NCBI RefSeq assembly: GCF_025460835.1
Contig: NZ_JAMXAY010000015.1
Coordinates: 26,895-90,894 of the forward strand
Length of the DNA stretch: 64,000 nucleotides
Source: Parapedobacter soli
Lineage (GTDB): Bacteria; Bacteroidota; Bacteroidia; Sphingobacteriales; Sphingobacteriaceae
Reading direction: 5' to 3'
Positions 9,513 to 17,590 of this stretch are shown here, piece after piece (the stretch's first letter is position 1; each line of letters opens with the position of its first letter). The notes under the pieces are model-generated. The model was given only the letters and a program-made list of their open reading frames with translations. It did not search any database and was not told where the DNA came from. A program made the translations under genes and the position numbers.

Positions 9513-9928
9513 TCGATATTATCCTTGCTGTGTTTTGCACCATCGGTGCCCTCGCCATTCTTATTGCAGCGATTGGCATCTTAAGGATGCCTGATTTCTA
9601 CCTGCGGCTATCAGTCACGGTAAAGGCCGCTACATTGGGCGGGGGGCTGTTCCTGCTATGTGCGGCTTTTTATTTTCCTGAGGAAGTATCCGTTACCACG
9701 AAAGCGTTAGCAATCCTCTTCTTCCTTGTACTTACTGCACCCGTGGCTGCCCATCTTATTGCGCGCACAGCTTACTTGATTGATACGGAACAGTGGAAGG
9801 GCACCATCCAAGACGATCTTGTAGGCATGTATGACAAAGAAAACCATACGCTGCACAGCGAGATCCCACCACAAAACTTGTCCGGGGAGATGGAACCGGA
9901 ATCCGGTCCCGATGAAAATAAACGTTAG
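9509..9928 (+). CDS. mrpG: Na+/H+ antiporter Mrp complex, subunit G
   Basis: This 139-residue membrane protein has three helices. The conserved GILRMPDFYLRL stretch follows helix 1, and PVAAHLIARTAY follows helix 3. It ends with a polar cytoplasmic tail of about 45 residues rich in Glu, Asp and Asn, longer than in many MrpG proteins. It is the last gene of the mrpABCDEFG operon. Its stop codon overlaps by 4 nt the 3' end of the lactonase-like gene on the other strand, so no separate terminator fits between them. Confidence 0.94.
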   Translation: MIDIILAVFCTIGALAILIAAIGILRMPDFYLRLSVTVKAATLGGGLFLLCAAFYFPEEVSVTTKALAILFFLVLTAPVAAHLIARTAYLIDTEQWKGTIQDDLVGMYDKENHTLHSEIPPQNLSGEMEPESGPDENKR

Positions 9929-11043
9929 AACACCAAGCAAACTGGTGAGCCCACGTCAATTCGGTGGCCGGTATCGCTGAGCAAACCCGTGTCGGAATCC
10001 CGTTTAAAGATCACCACCTCATCGGTTTGCTGGTTGGCCACGAGCAGGAATCGGCCGTCGGGCGAGAGCGCAAAGTTGCGGGGGCCGCGGCCCAGTACCG
10101 ACTGGTTTGCAATTTTTTCCAATGTTCCCCTGTCACCGTCCACCCGGTAAATGGCGATCGTGTTCGCGTCGCCCCGGTTGGATGCATACAGGAATTTCCC
10201 GTCGGGCGATAACCTGATATCCGCCGCACCATCTGCACCTTTAAAACCTGCCTCATTCATCGGTATTTCCTGGATAGGCTCCCAGACGCCTTCTTGCTGT
10301 TGGAAAACCATGACCATCGCCGTCATCTCCTGTACCAAGTAGATAAACCGCCCGTCGCCCGAAAAAACGATATGGCGCGGGCCACCTCCTGGTGCTCCTT
10401 CGATAAACGGTTGCGCTGCGGCCGTGAGCGGGTGTTCGGCATCTTCCGGTCGGTAGTCGTAAATGTTGATCTTGTCCGTGCCCAAGTCTTGCACAAACAG
10501 CTGCGTACCTTCGGGGTTGAAAAATGCGGAATGCACATGTGGGGCCTGCTGGCGTTGCGGATTGGGACCGCTACCTTCGTGATGTACCTGTTGCACCAGC
10601 CCGCCCAAGCTACCGGCGGGACCCATGGGGAATACGCTGACGCTTCCGCCAGAATAATTGGAAACGATCACGTGGTTGTCCCCGTGGTCTGTAATCACAT
10701 GACAGGGGTGGTCGCCCTTGGTAAGCTGCCGATTCAGGAAGGTGAGTGTTCCCCGTTGGTCGTCATACGCATAAGCACTCACCGCACCCCTCCCCTCACC
10801 ATTCTCATTAACGGCATACATGTATTTCCGATCTGCACTGAATGCCAGAAATGAGGGATTTTCCGCGGAAATGCTACTGATACGCTTCGCTTCACCACTT
10901 GTTACATCGAATTGATATACATAGATCCCTTCGCTTTTCCCACCATGGGTGTAGGTACCGATAAGGAGATGGACGTATTGTGGTTGGGCTAACATCATCA
11001 GCGGGCATACTATTAAAAATGAACAGACTAGCAGTAACTTCAT
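9925..11043 (-). CDS. Secreted lactonase-family beta-propeller protein (6-phosphogluconolactonase-like)
   Basis: The protein is 372 residues when started at the ATG at 11043. A longer frame opens at 11094, but only the 11043 start puts a clean signal peptide (MKLLLVCSFL to MLAQ) at the N-terminus, so I chose it. The mature part is a seven-bladed beta-propeller of the lactonase family (PF10282 type). LLIGTYTHGGKSEGIYVY opens it, and repeated blades of the form LSPDGRFLLVAN / FLYASNRGDANTI follow. E. coli Pgl of this fold hydrolyses 6-phosphogluconolactone. A periplasmic relative with a signal peptide is more likely to act on other sugar lactones, so the substrate is unknown. It converges on mrpG. 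Confidence 0.85.
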   Translation of the reverse strand: MKLLLVCSFLIVCPLMMLAQPQYVHLLIGTYTHGGKSEGIYVYQFDVTSGEAKRISSISAENPSFLAFSADRKYMYAVNENGEGRGAVSAYAYDDQRGTLTFLNRQLTKGDHPCHVITDHGDNHVIVSNYSGGSVSVFPMGPAGSLGGLVQQVHHEGSGPNPQRQQAPHVHSAFFNPEGTQLFVQDLGTDKINIYDYRPEDAEHPLTAAAQPFIEGAPGGGPRHIVFSGDGRFIYLVQEMTAMVMVFQQQEGVWEPIQEIPMNEAGFKGADGAADIRLSPDGKFLYASNRGDANTIAIYRVDGDRGTLEKIANQSVLGRGPRNFALSPDGRFLLVANQQTDEVVIFKRDSDTGLLSDTGHRIDVGSPVCLVF

Positions 11044-11103
11044 GCGTTGATTATCATTAACTGCCAATATTAACAAAAATCCATTTATATCCACGTTCTT
11101 TTT

Positions 11104-11111
11104 TACTTTTG
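11104..11111 (+). promoter_or_regulatory. Promoter -7 element for the first pigment block
   Basis: TACTTTTG matches the Bacteroidota -7 consensus TAnnTTTG. It lies 6 nt before the ATG at 11118, so the message would be nearly leaderless. I saw no TTG at the expected -33 position. This element overlaps the TTG at 11109 that could otherwise be read as an upstream start, which argues for the ATG. Confidence 0.4.
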
Positions 11112-11117
11112 CTTCCT

Positions 11118-11486
11118 ATGTCGCTTTTACACGATTTTTATTCAGTTGGTGCATTCACCGTAGACGGGCAGAAGGTGTCGGCATCGATTGCCATCAATGG
11201 TAACCATCCGGTGTTCAATGGCCATTTCCCTGGCAATCCGGTAACGCCGGGCGTATGCATGATGCAAATCATCAAAGAATTAGCAGAAAAATGGGCTGCA
11301 TGTCCGTTGATGCTCAAAAACGCACGGAACGTCAAATTCATGGCAATCATAAATCCGCTCCTGAATCCAAACATTCGGGTAGAATTGGATGTTGAAGAAG
11401 AAGACGAGTTGCTCTCGATCAGGAGTACCACATCGTTTGAAGACACACTGGCCCTCAAGTTCAGCGGTGTTTTCCAAAAGGTTTAA
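11118..11486 (+). CDS. FabZ-like 3-hydroxyacyl-ACP dehydratase (hotdog fold), aryl-polyene type
   Basis: This 122-residue single hotdog domain carries the FabA/FabZ signature FNGHFPGNPVTPGV. The catalytic His is in GHFPG, and MMQIIKE follows on the central helix. FabZ-type enzymes remove water from 3-hydroxyacyl-ACP, which creates the conjugated double bonds of a polyene. It is shorter than housekeeping FabZ and resembles the ApeI-like dehydratases of aryl polyene loci. It heads a block that includes a glycosyltransferase and an MMPL exporter, both usual in such loci, and the next gene starts 3 nt later. Start at 11118 (MSLLHDFYS) is preferred to a TTG at 11109. Two further hotdog genes lie at 43448 and 43890. 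Confidence 0.78.
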   Translation: MSLLHDFYSVGAFTVDGQKVSASIAINGNHPVFNGHFPGNPVTPGVCMMQIIKELAEKWAACPLMLKNARNVKFMAIINPLLNPNIRVELDVEEEDELLSIRSTTSFEDTLALKFSGVFQKV

Positions 11487-11489
11487 GCT

Positions 11490-11957
11490 ATGAGAAAGTT
11501 ATTTGCCCTTGCAGTTGCCCTGATGTATACCGCGCTGGTGCATGCCCAGGATTTGGATGACCTCAGGCTGCTTTATCGGGATGCCACCAAGTCGGAAGAA
11601 CAAGCCCAGGCGTTCTACGAGCCCTTGGCGGGCGTAACAAGAAGCGATAAGCCGATACTCGTGGCATATAAAGGCGCCGGCTTGATGCTGCTGGCGCGGT
11701 ACGAAAAACTTGCAGCACGCGGGCCGAAGGTGAAAGAGGCAGTTCCATGGATAGAGCAGGCCATTGCGGACGAGCCGCAAAATGCCGAAATCAGGCTTAT
11801 CCGGCTCAGCATACAGGAGCACCTACCGAAATTCCTGAAGTACAACCAAAACATCGAAACCGACCGGGATTTCATCCAAAATGCATTGCCTTCGGTGGAA
11901 GACGCCGGTTTGAAGGCCATGATCAATGGTTATTTCGATTCGTTTTCAACCCCCTGA
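11490..11957 (+). CDS. Small secreted/periplasmic protein of the pigment block, function unknown
   Basis: This 155-residue protein has a signal peptide (residues 1-19, MRKLFALAVALMYTALVHAQ region). A mostly helical mature domain of about 135 residues follows. A TPR-like character is suggested by the segment VPWIEQAIADEPQNAEIRL, but I cannot name a family. It starts 3 nt after the dehydratase stop and ends 13 nt before the glycosyltransferase, so it belongs to the same operon. It occupies the place where other aryl polyene loci carry a LolA-like carrier, but it shows no LolA motif I can recognise. A periplasmic role in pigment transfer is only a guess from context. Confidence 0.6.
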   Translation: MRKLFALAVALMYTALVHAQDLDDLRLLYRDATKSEEQAQAFYEPLAGVTRSDKPILVAYKGAGLMLLARYEKLAARGPKVKEAVPWIEQAIADEPQNAEIRLIRLSIQEHLPKFLKYNQNIETDRDFIQNALPSVEDAGLKAMINGYFDSFSTP

Positions 11958-11970
11958 AGAGTTAACCTAA

Positions 11971-13149
11971 ATGACCGATACCGAGGTACTGGCTCCCATC
12001 AACGCTTGTGTAATTATCCCTACCTATAATAATGCTAAGACGCTGCCCCGTGTAGTAGATGGCGTACTGCGCTATACATCACGGATCATTGTGGTCAACG
12101 ATGGCTCAACCGATGCCACATCCCGGATTTTAGCAACATATACCGGCCTTTCCATTATCAACCTGCCTCACAACAGGGGCAAAGGCTATGCCCTGCGCAT
12201 TGGTTTCAGCCAAGCCCGTGCCCTTGGTTTTGACTGCGCCATTACCATTGACTCGGATGGCCAGCATTTCCCCGAAGATATCCCCAAGTTTGTCCATGAC
12301 ATCGAAACAAACGGCACAGCTCTCCTCATCGGTGACCGCAACATGGAACAGGAAGGCATTCCCGGCAAAAGTAGCTTCGGCAACCGGTTTTCCAATTTCT
12401 GGTTCCGGTTCGAAACGGGTATCTCGCTCTCCGACACCCAATCGGGCTTCCGTTTATACCCCCTGCAACAACTACAAGCTATCCGCTTTTACACTACCAA
12501 GTTCGAATTTGAAGTGGAGGTCATCGTCAAGGCTGCCTGGCGGGGTATCGCAGTGCGCAACGTACCTATCCGGGTGCTGTACGACCCCGCCGAGCGGGTG
12601 TCCCATTTCCGGCCTTTCCGCGATTTTACACGCATCAGCATCCTCAACACGTGGCTGGTATTGGTTACCCTGCTCTACATTCGGCCGCGAGATTACTTCC
12701 GGACCTTCAGGGAGAAGGGATTCCGTCGCTTTTTTCTCGAAGACCTGCTCCAGAGCGACGACAAACCGTCGAAAAAAGCATCGTCCGTAGCCCTAGGCGT
12801 GTGGGTCGGCCTATCGCCCTTTTGGGGCTTCCAAACGGTAATCGTATTATTCCTTGCCGTAATACTACGCCTCAATAAACTCATCGCTTTTGCCTTTTCG
12901 AATATCAGCATACCCCCGCTTATCCCCTTCATCATCTATGGGTGTTTCCAAATCGGCGCTGCATTGCTGGGTGTTGCCTCGACTGATGTTTTCCACTGGC
13001 AAGATGTGGATACCTACCGCCCGTTTATCCAGCAACACCTCACGGAATACCTGTTGGGCAGCTTGGTGCTTGCCACGGCCAGTGCCGGAGTTTTTGGTCT
13101 AGCAAGCTATTTTCTACTAACTCGGCGAGACCACCGTACTACCCAGTAA
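11971..13149 (+). CDS. Family 2 glycosyltransferase fused to a DUF2062 membrane domain
   Basis: This 392-residue protein has two parts. Residues about 10-235 form a GT-A domain of glycosyltransferase family 2: IIPTYNNAKTL, VVNDGSTDAT and the metal-binding DSDGQHFPED. It most resembles the dolichol-phosphate-mannose-synthase-like branch. Residues about 245-390 form a DUF2062 membrane domain with hydrophobic segments and the motif GVWVGLSPFWGFQT. This combination is typical of aryl polyene and flexirubin loci, where the enzyme is thought to act at the inner membrane on the pigment or its lipid carrier. The substrate cannot be read. The gene ends 264 bp or more before the next gene, so the small operon probably stops here. 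Confidence 0.83.
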   Translation: MTDTEVLAPINACVIIPTYNNAKTLPRVVDGVLRYTSRIIVVNDGSTDATSRILATYTGLSIINLPHNRGKGYALRIGFSQARALGFDCAITIDSDGQHFPEDIPKFVHDIETNGTALLIGDRNMEQEGIPGKSSFGNRFSNFWFRFETGISLSDTQSGFRLYPLQQLQAIRFYTTKFEFEVEVIVKAAWRGIAVRNVPIRVLYDPAERVSHFRPFRDFTRISILNTWLVLVTLLYIRPRDYFRTFREKGFRRFFLEDLLQSDDKPSKKASSVALGVWVGLSPFWGFQTVIVLFLAVILRLNKLIAFAFSNISIPPLIPFIIYGCFQIGAALLGVASTDVFHWQDVDTYRPFIQQHLTEYLLGSLVLATASAGVFGLASYFLLTRRDHRTTQ

Positions 13150-13233
13150 TCCCGGTAATTATTCGTCCATCCTTCGAGAATCCCTTAGGCCTTCATTCAT
13201 ATTAGTATAGATTATACCATGTATTGATAGAGG

Positions 13234-13250
13234 GTTGACAGAGGGTCAAC
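13234..13250. repeat. 17-bp inverted repeat in the AT-rich gap before the MMPL gene
   Basis: GTTGAC (13234-13239) and GTCAAC (13245-13250) are perfect inverted repeats around AGAGG. A third related half, GTTAACCCCCT, begins near 13267. It could be an operator or a weak hairpin. The rest of the 13150-13413 gap is AT-rich, and I see no open frame of note in it. Confidence 0.3.
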
Positions 13251-13388
13251 ATAGATTTATACACTGTTAACCCCCTATGAATATATTGTTAAAACACTAT
13301 TTATACTTAATTAACCTGGTATCAAATATAACGTAGACTCGAACGAGGCCCGGCCGGCAGTCGATTGATATACGCATTTATGAGCACG

Positions 13389-13416
13389 TTGGGTTGCAAT
13401 AAATCTCCTACCTTTG
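13389..13416 (+). promoter_or_regulatory. Candidate promoter for the MMPL/acyltransferase gene
   Basis: TTG at 13389-13391 and TACCTTTG at 13409-13416 match the Bacteroidota -33 and -7 elements. The spacing is 17 nt, shorter than the 20 nt of the best promoters in this window. Transcription would begin near 13423, which favours a translation start downstream of 13414. Confidence 0.45.
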
Positions 13417-13437
13417 CCACGACAGATTACTTACGCA

Positions 13438-16400
13438 TTGGCATCTTTTTTTTATTCCATATACCACTACCTGAAGAAGCACCGCACCGTGTTCTTCATC
13501 ACCGTGCCTTTGGTGTTCGTACTGCTTGCCTATTGGGCCAGCCGCGTCCGGTTTGAAGAAGATATCACCAAGCTCATCCCTAGCAGTGACAGCAGCGCTA
13601 CGGTTACCACCATACTGCGGTCGGCCAATTTCGCCGATAAGACTGTCATCAATATCACTGCGTCTGATCCGGCGGATGTGGACGCGATTAAAGCCTATGC
13701 AGATAGCTTCGCCACAGCCATCGGCACGGCCGCTTCTCCCTATATTGAGCGATTACAAGTGCGGTTGGAAGACGACCAGCTTACCGATCTCATGGCCCTC
13801 GTAGAAGATAACCTGCCGCTCTTTCTAGACGACGGTGACTACGCGCGTATCGACTCGCTGCTTCACCCCGATTCGGTGGCAGCCATTGTAGACCATACTT
13901 ACCGGGCCATCATGGCCCCGCAAAGCTTCATCACTGCTCCCGCGCTTCGGCAGGATCCGCTGGGGCTCATCTTTATGGGGCTCCGCAAATTCCAGCGGCT
14001 GCAATCGGGCGAGGGTATTGTGCTCGACGACGGCTACCTCATCACACAGGGAGGCAGCAACCTGCTCGCCTTCATCACCACTGCCGCCGGCGCCAGCGAA
14101 ACAGCCCGTAACACCGAATTTATCCGTATCCTCGACGGGACCATCGACAGCCTGAACACCATATTCGCCGGCCGCGCCACCGCGGAGTACTTCGGTGCTA
14201 CGGCCATGGCCGTAGCCAATGCCCAGCAAATCAAGCACGATATCCGCAATACGCTGTCTATTGCACTGGTAGCGCTGGTAGCACTATTCATCTACTTCTA
14301 CCGGCGGGTCACCATCCCGCTGATTATCATCCTTCCCGCCGCTTTCGGTAGCCTGCTGGGCATCGCCGTACTCTACTGGCTCAAAGGCACCATCTCGGCC
14401 ATATCCATCGGCATCGGTTCAGTGCTTTTGGGCCTTACACTCGACTATTCCCTCCATATCCTCACCCATTACCGCGGTACCGGTGATATAAAACGACTAT
14501 TTGAAAGCACCACCAAGCCATTACTGATGTGTGCGATTTTCACTGCCGTCGATTTCCTGTGTTTACTCTTCCTCCGCTCCGACGTATTGAAAGACCTTGG
14601 CGTTTTTGCTGCCGTGAGCGTACTGGGAGCGGCACTTTTCTCATTGATGTTCATTCCGCAGGTGTACTCACCGCGGCGGGAGGTAACCCTACGGCAAAAC
14701 ACATTCATTGATGCCGTTGCGCGGTACGACTTCAGCCGCAACCCATGGGTGCTCGGTGTCGGTGCCTTACTCACGGTGGTGAGCCTCTTCACCTTCCGGC
14801 AGGTGGGTTTCAATGACGACCTTTCCACGTTAAACTATCAACCCACCGCCCTCAAGCAGGCCGAACAGCGGCTCGATTCGCTAACGCGATATGCAGCGAA
14901 GTCTGTCTATCTTGTAGCTTACGGCAACACCTCAGAAGATGCCTTGGCGCGCAACGCGGACCTGTTCCAGCAGTTGGAGCGGCTCGAAAAAGATGGTACC
15001 ATCCTCAGCTTCCAGTCGGTTGGCGGCATGGCCGCCGCCCCGGAGCAGCAACAGGAAAAGATCGAGCGGTGGAACCGGTTTTGGTCGACTGACCGCAAGA
15101 ACCAGCTCGTACAGCAGCTGGAAAACGAGGGTGTCCGCGTGGGCTTCAAAAGCACCCTCTTCCAACCCTTTTTCGAAACGTTGGAACAGCCTTTCGCGCC
15201 AATGGATGAGGCGGACCGCCAGCTGCTCGACACACTATTCCTCGCCGAGTTCATCAGCCATGGCCCACAGCTCACCACGGTGACCTCCATCGTGAAGGTA
15301 GCCGACGGGCAGGCACAGCAGCTCGCCCGCTCCTTTACCGACGATAGGCTCGGTATTCTGGCAATCGACCGCAAGCATGTGCAGGAGAAGCTCCTGAGCA
15401 ACCTCGAGGCCGACTTCAACAACCTTTTCTTCATTGCCTCTGTCGCCATGTTCGTCGTTACCTTCCTGTTCTTCGGAAGCTTAGAGCTTACACTGGTGAC
15501 CAATGTGCCTATTTTTCTGGGTTGGCTGGTGACACTGGGCTTGATGGGTTTGCTGGGAGTCGATTTCAATGCATTCAACATCATCATCACCACATTGATC
15601 TTTGGGTTAGGGGTAGATTATTCCATCTTCGTCACTAAGGGCCTGCTCGAACAATACACCTATGGTCATGACGATATGCCCGCTTATAAATCGGGGGTGG
15701 TCATGTCGGCCTTAGCTACCATCCTTTGCTTCGGCATCCTGATCTTCGCCAAGCACCCCGCCATCCGCTCCATCTCCATCATTCCCCTTATTGGTCTGTT
15801 GGTAGTGGTGCTCATGTCGTTCTCCATACAACCTTACCTGTTCCGCCTGTTCATCAGCGGGCCGCAGGCCCGGGGCAACACCCCGTGGCGGCTGGTCAAC
15901 TTCATCCTCACGGGCCTCACCTTCGGCTATTTCTTCTTGGGCGGCATGGCTGTCAGCATCTTAGGGCGCCTGCTCATCGCTATCGTCCCGGTCGGCAAGA
16001 AGAAGAAGTTCCGGGTGTTCCACCGGGCACTGCAACTGTTTTTCCATAACCTCATGTACCGCACACCCGGCATCCGCATGGAAATCATCGGCCGGGATGC
16101 CACCACCTACCGGTCGCCCGCCATCATCATTGCCAACCACACCTCTATCCTGGATACACCTACCATGGGGCTGCTTCATCCCATGCAGGTATTTATGATG
16201 AACGACCGCCAGCTGAATTCACCTTTCTTCGGCCGTGCCATGCGCATGGTCGGTGCCCACCCGGCGTCGGGGAACCGCCCGGAGGACCTCGAGAGGCTAC
16301 GCAAGAAAATCAAACAGGGTTATTCCGTCATCGTGTTTCCCGAAGGCACACGGTCGCGCACTACTGCCATCCAGCGCTTCCACAAAGGAGCGTTCTACCT

Positions 16401-17127
16401 CGCTGAGCAGCTACGGGTCGACATCCAGCCCGTATTGATCCACGGCAACGCCCATGCATTGCCCAAGAACGACAATATGCTCAAACCGGGGCCAATCACG
16501 ATGAAGTTCCTGCAAAGAATAAAGCCCGACGATATCGCCTTCGGCACCACGTACACCGAGCGTACCAAGCAGATTTCCGCTTACTTCAGGCAGGAGTTCC
16601 GGGTGCTGCGCAACGAACGGGAGCCGGCGGGGTATTTCAGGAAGAAGCTGCTACTCAACTACGTGTACAAGCCGAAAGCCATCCAGCGGGAGGTAAAGGC
16701 CGTTTTCCGCCAGCGAAAAGACCATTATCATCAATTATTACGATTATTGCCACTCAAAGGTAATTTCCTGCACCTTGGGTGCGGTTACGGCGTATTGGAT
16801 TTCCTGCTGGTGTATGACAGCGCCTTGCGGCACGTTACGGGCTGGGACGCCGATGCTGAACGTGTAGCTGTGGCTCAACATACGTTTACGGTAAATCGCT
16901 ATCCGCTGCAATTTGTCAATGAGCTTCCCGGCTACGAAGGGCACAACGTGCTGATTGTATCTGCACAGGCTCCGGCCGATTGGCATACCGCGCAGCACCT
17001 CCCCGAGTGGGTGGTATTGGAAGATGCGCCCGCCGATGTGCCGGCCCTGCTGGCCGCACAAGGGTACACGCTGAGGCTGGAGGTAGCGGTAGCGGCATTG
17101 GCGGTATATCGGAAATCCGGGCGGTAG
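13438..17127 (+). CDS. MMPL/RND-type exporter fused to PlsC acyltransferase and a methyltransferase-like tail
   Basis: This is a protein of about 1230 residues with three parts. The first about 800 residues form an RND-superfamily (MMPL) exporter with two sets of membrane helices and two large periplasmic loops. A 1-acylglycerol-3-phosphate acyltransferase domain follows: the NHTSILD motif is coded near 16135 and FPEGTRSR near 16336. The last about 120 residues begin with LHLGCGYG (near 16771), a SAM-binding motif I of Rossmann methyltransferases, but are short for a whole enzyme. No in-frame ATG exists near the start: TTG at 13414 or TTG at 13438. I chose 13438, because 13414 overlaps the -7 element and homologues usually begin close to the first helix. 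Such exporters move aryl polyene lipids to the outer membrane. Confidence 0.85.
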   Translation: MASFFYSIYHYLKKHRTVFFITVPLVFVLLAYWASRVRFEEDITKLIPSSDSSATVTTILRSANFADKTVINITASDPADVDAIKAYADSFATAIGTAASPYIERLQVRLEDDQLTDLMALVEDNLPLFLDDGDYARIDSLLHPDSVAAIVDHTYRAIMAPQSFITAPALRQDPLGLIFMGLRKFQRLQSGEGIVLDDGYLITQGGSNLLAFITTAAGASETARNTEFIRILDGTIDSLNTIFAGRATAEYFGATAMAVANAQQIKHDIRNTLSIALVALVALFIYFYRRVTIPLIIILPAAFGSLLGIAVLYWLKGTISAISIGIGSVLLGLTLDYSLHILTHYRGTGDIKRLFESTTKPLLMCAIFTAVDFLCLLFLRSDVLKDLGVFAAVSVLGAALFSLMFIPQVYSPRREVTLRQNTFIDAVARYDFSRNPWVLGVGALLTVVSLFTFRQVGFNDDLSTLNYQPTALKQAEQRLDSLTRYAAKSVYLVAYGNTSEDALARNADLFQQLERLEKDGTILSFQSVGGMAAAPEQQQEKIERWNRFWSTDRKNQLVQQLENEGVRVGFKSTLFQPFFETLEQPFAPMDEADRQLLDTLFLAEFISHGPQLTTVTSIVKVADGQAQQLARSFTDDRLGILAIDRKHVQEKLLSNLEADFNNLFFIASVAMFVVTFLFFGSLELTLVTNVPIFLGWLVTLGLMGLLGVDFNAFNIIITTLIFGLGVDYSIFVTKGLLEQYTYGHDDMPAYKSGVVMSALATILCFGILIFAKHPAIRSISIIPLIGLLVVVLMSFSIQPYLFRLFISGPQARGNTPWRLVNFILTGLTFGYFFLGGMAVSILGRLLIAIVPVGKKKKFRVFHRALQLFFHNLMYRTPGIRMEIIGRDATTYRSPAIIIANHTSILDTPTMGLLHPMQVFMMNDRQLNSPFFGRAMRMVGAHPASGNRPEDLERLRKKIKQGYSVIVFPEGTRSRTTAIQRFHKGAFYLAEQLRVDIQPVLIHGNAHALPKNDNMLKPGPITMKFLQRIKPDDIAFGTTYTERTKQISAYFRQEFRVLRNEREPAGYFRKKLLLNYVYKPKAIQREVKAVFRQRKDHYHQLLRLLPLKGNFLHLGCGYGVLDFLLVYDSALRHVTGWDADAERVAVAQHTFTVNRYPLQFVNELPGYEGHNVLIVSAQAPADWHTAQHLPEWVVLEDAPADVPALLAAQGYTLRLEVAVAALAVYRKSGR

Positions 17128-17195
17128 CGCTCGTAGTGCTTTGAAGTACACCTGAAATTATGTATCATTGCGTAAAATCAAAGGGTGAAATTGGT

Positions 17196-17402
17196 ATGAG
17201 CGATATTCAATTATTGACAGAAATTAGCTCCTTACCTGCCAACCTGAGACAGGAAGTTTTCGATTTTGTTGCTTTTCTGAAACATAAGAAGCAACAAAAA
17301 ACCACGGTGAAAAAGCGTCAGTTTGGTTATGCAAAAGGCTATTTCGAAATGACAGACGACTTTGATAAACCTATCATCATCGGGACCCTTTCGACCGAAT
17401 AA
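17196..17402 (+). pseudogene. Remnant antitoxin (DUF2281 type) of a decayed toxin-antitoxin locus
   Basis: The frame reads MSDIQLLTEISSLPANLRQE and continues as a DUF2281-type antitoxin through FGYAKGYFEMTDDFDKPI (residues about 46-63). There the expected C-terminal end is replaced by a few unrelated residues (IIGTLSTE) and a stop. These antitoxins normally precede a PIN-domain RNase. Here the tail of such a toxin begins, in another frame, exactly where the antitoxin sequence breaks off. The simplest reading is a deletion that joined the antitoxin to the last third of its toxin. The short product may still be made. Confidence 0.7.
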
Positions 17403-17488
17403 TTATCGCCCAAGCGTTAACCGAAAACCTTACTATTGTCTCGAAAGACGAAAATTTCCCGAAGTATACAGACAATTTACTTTGGTAA
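17384..17488 (+). pseudogene. C-terminal remnant of a VapC-type PIN-domain toxin
   Basis: Frame 17384-17488 encodes DPFDRIIIAQALTEN, then LTIVSKDENFPKYTDNLLW and a stop. This is the characteristic last third of short PIN-domain toxins, including the DPFDR acidic motif. There is no start codon, and the N-terminal two thirds with the first catalytic Asp are gone. It overlaps the antitoxin remnant in a different frame. Confidence 0.75.
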
Positions 17489-17524
17489 TTGAGGAACTTT
17501 AGTGGAGACGAGAGAAAATGAAAC

Positions 17525-17555
17525 TTGCGAAAAAAACGAACTTTGACTAAGTTTG
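17525..17555 (+). promoter_or_regulatory. Promoter of parC
   Basis: TTG (17525-17527), exactly 20 nt, then TAAGTTTG (17548-17555) fits the Bacteroidota -33/-7 consensus. It places the start of transcription about 30 nt before the ATG at 17591. An imperfect inverted repeat, AACTT-TGACT-AAGTT, overlaps the -7 element. The same TTG-N20-TAAGTTTG arrangement occurs before two pigment operons in this window. Confidence 0.7.
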
Positions 17556-17590
17556 GTTCGCGAATAAGGAGATAACAGCGATACGATTTC

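Noticed and set aside
14919..15593. 224-codon minus-strand open frame inside the MMPL gene
   Set aside because: Shadow of the plus-strand frame: Ser/Arg-rich, no domain, and the MMPL homology runs through the whole region.
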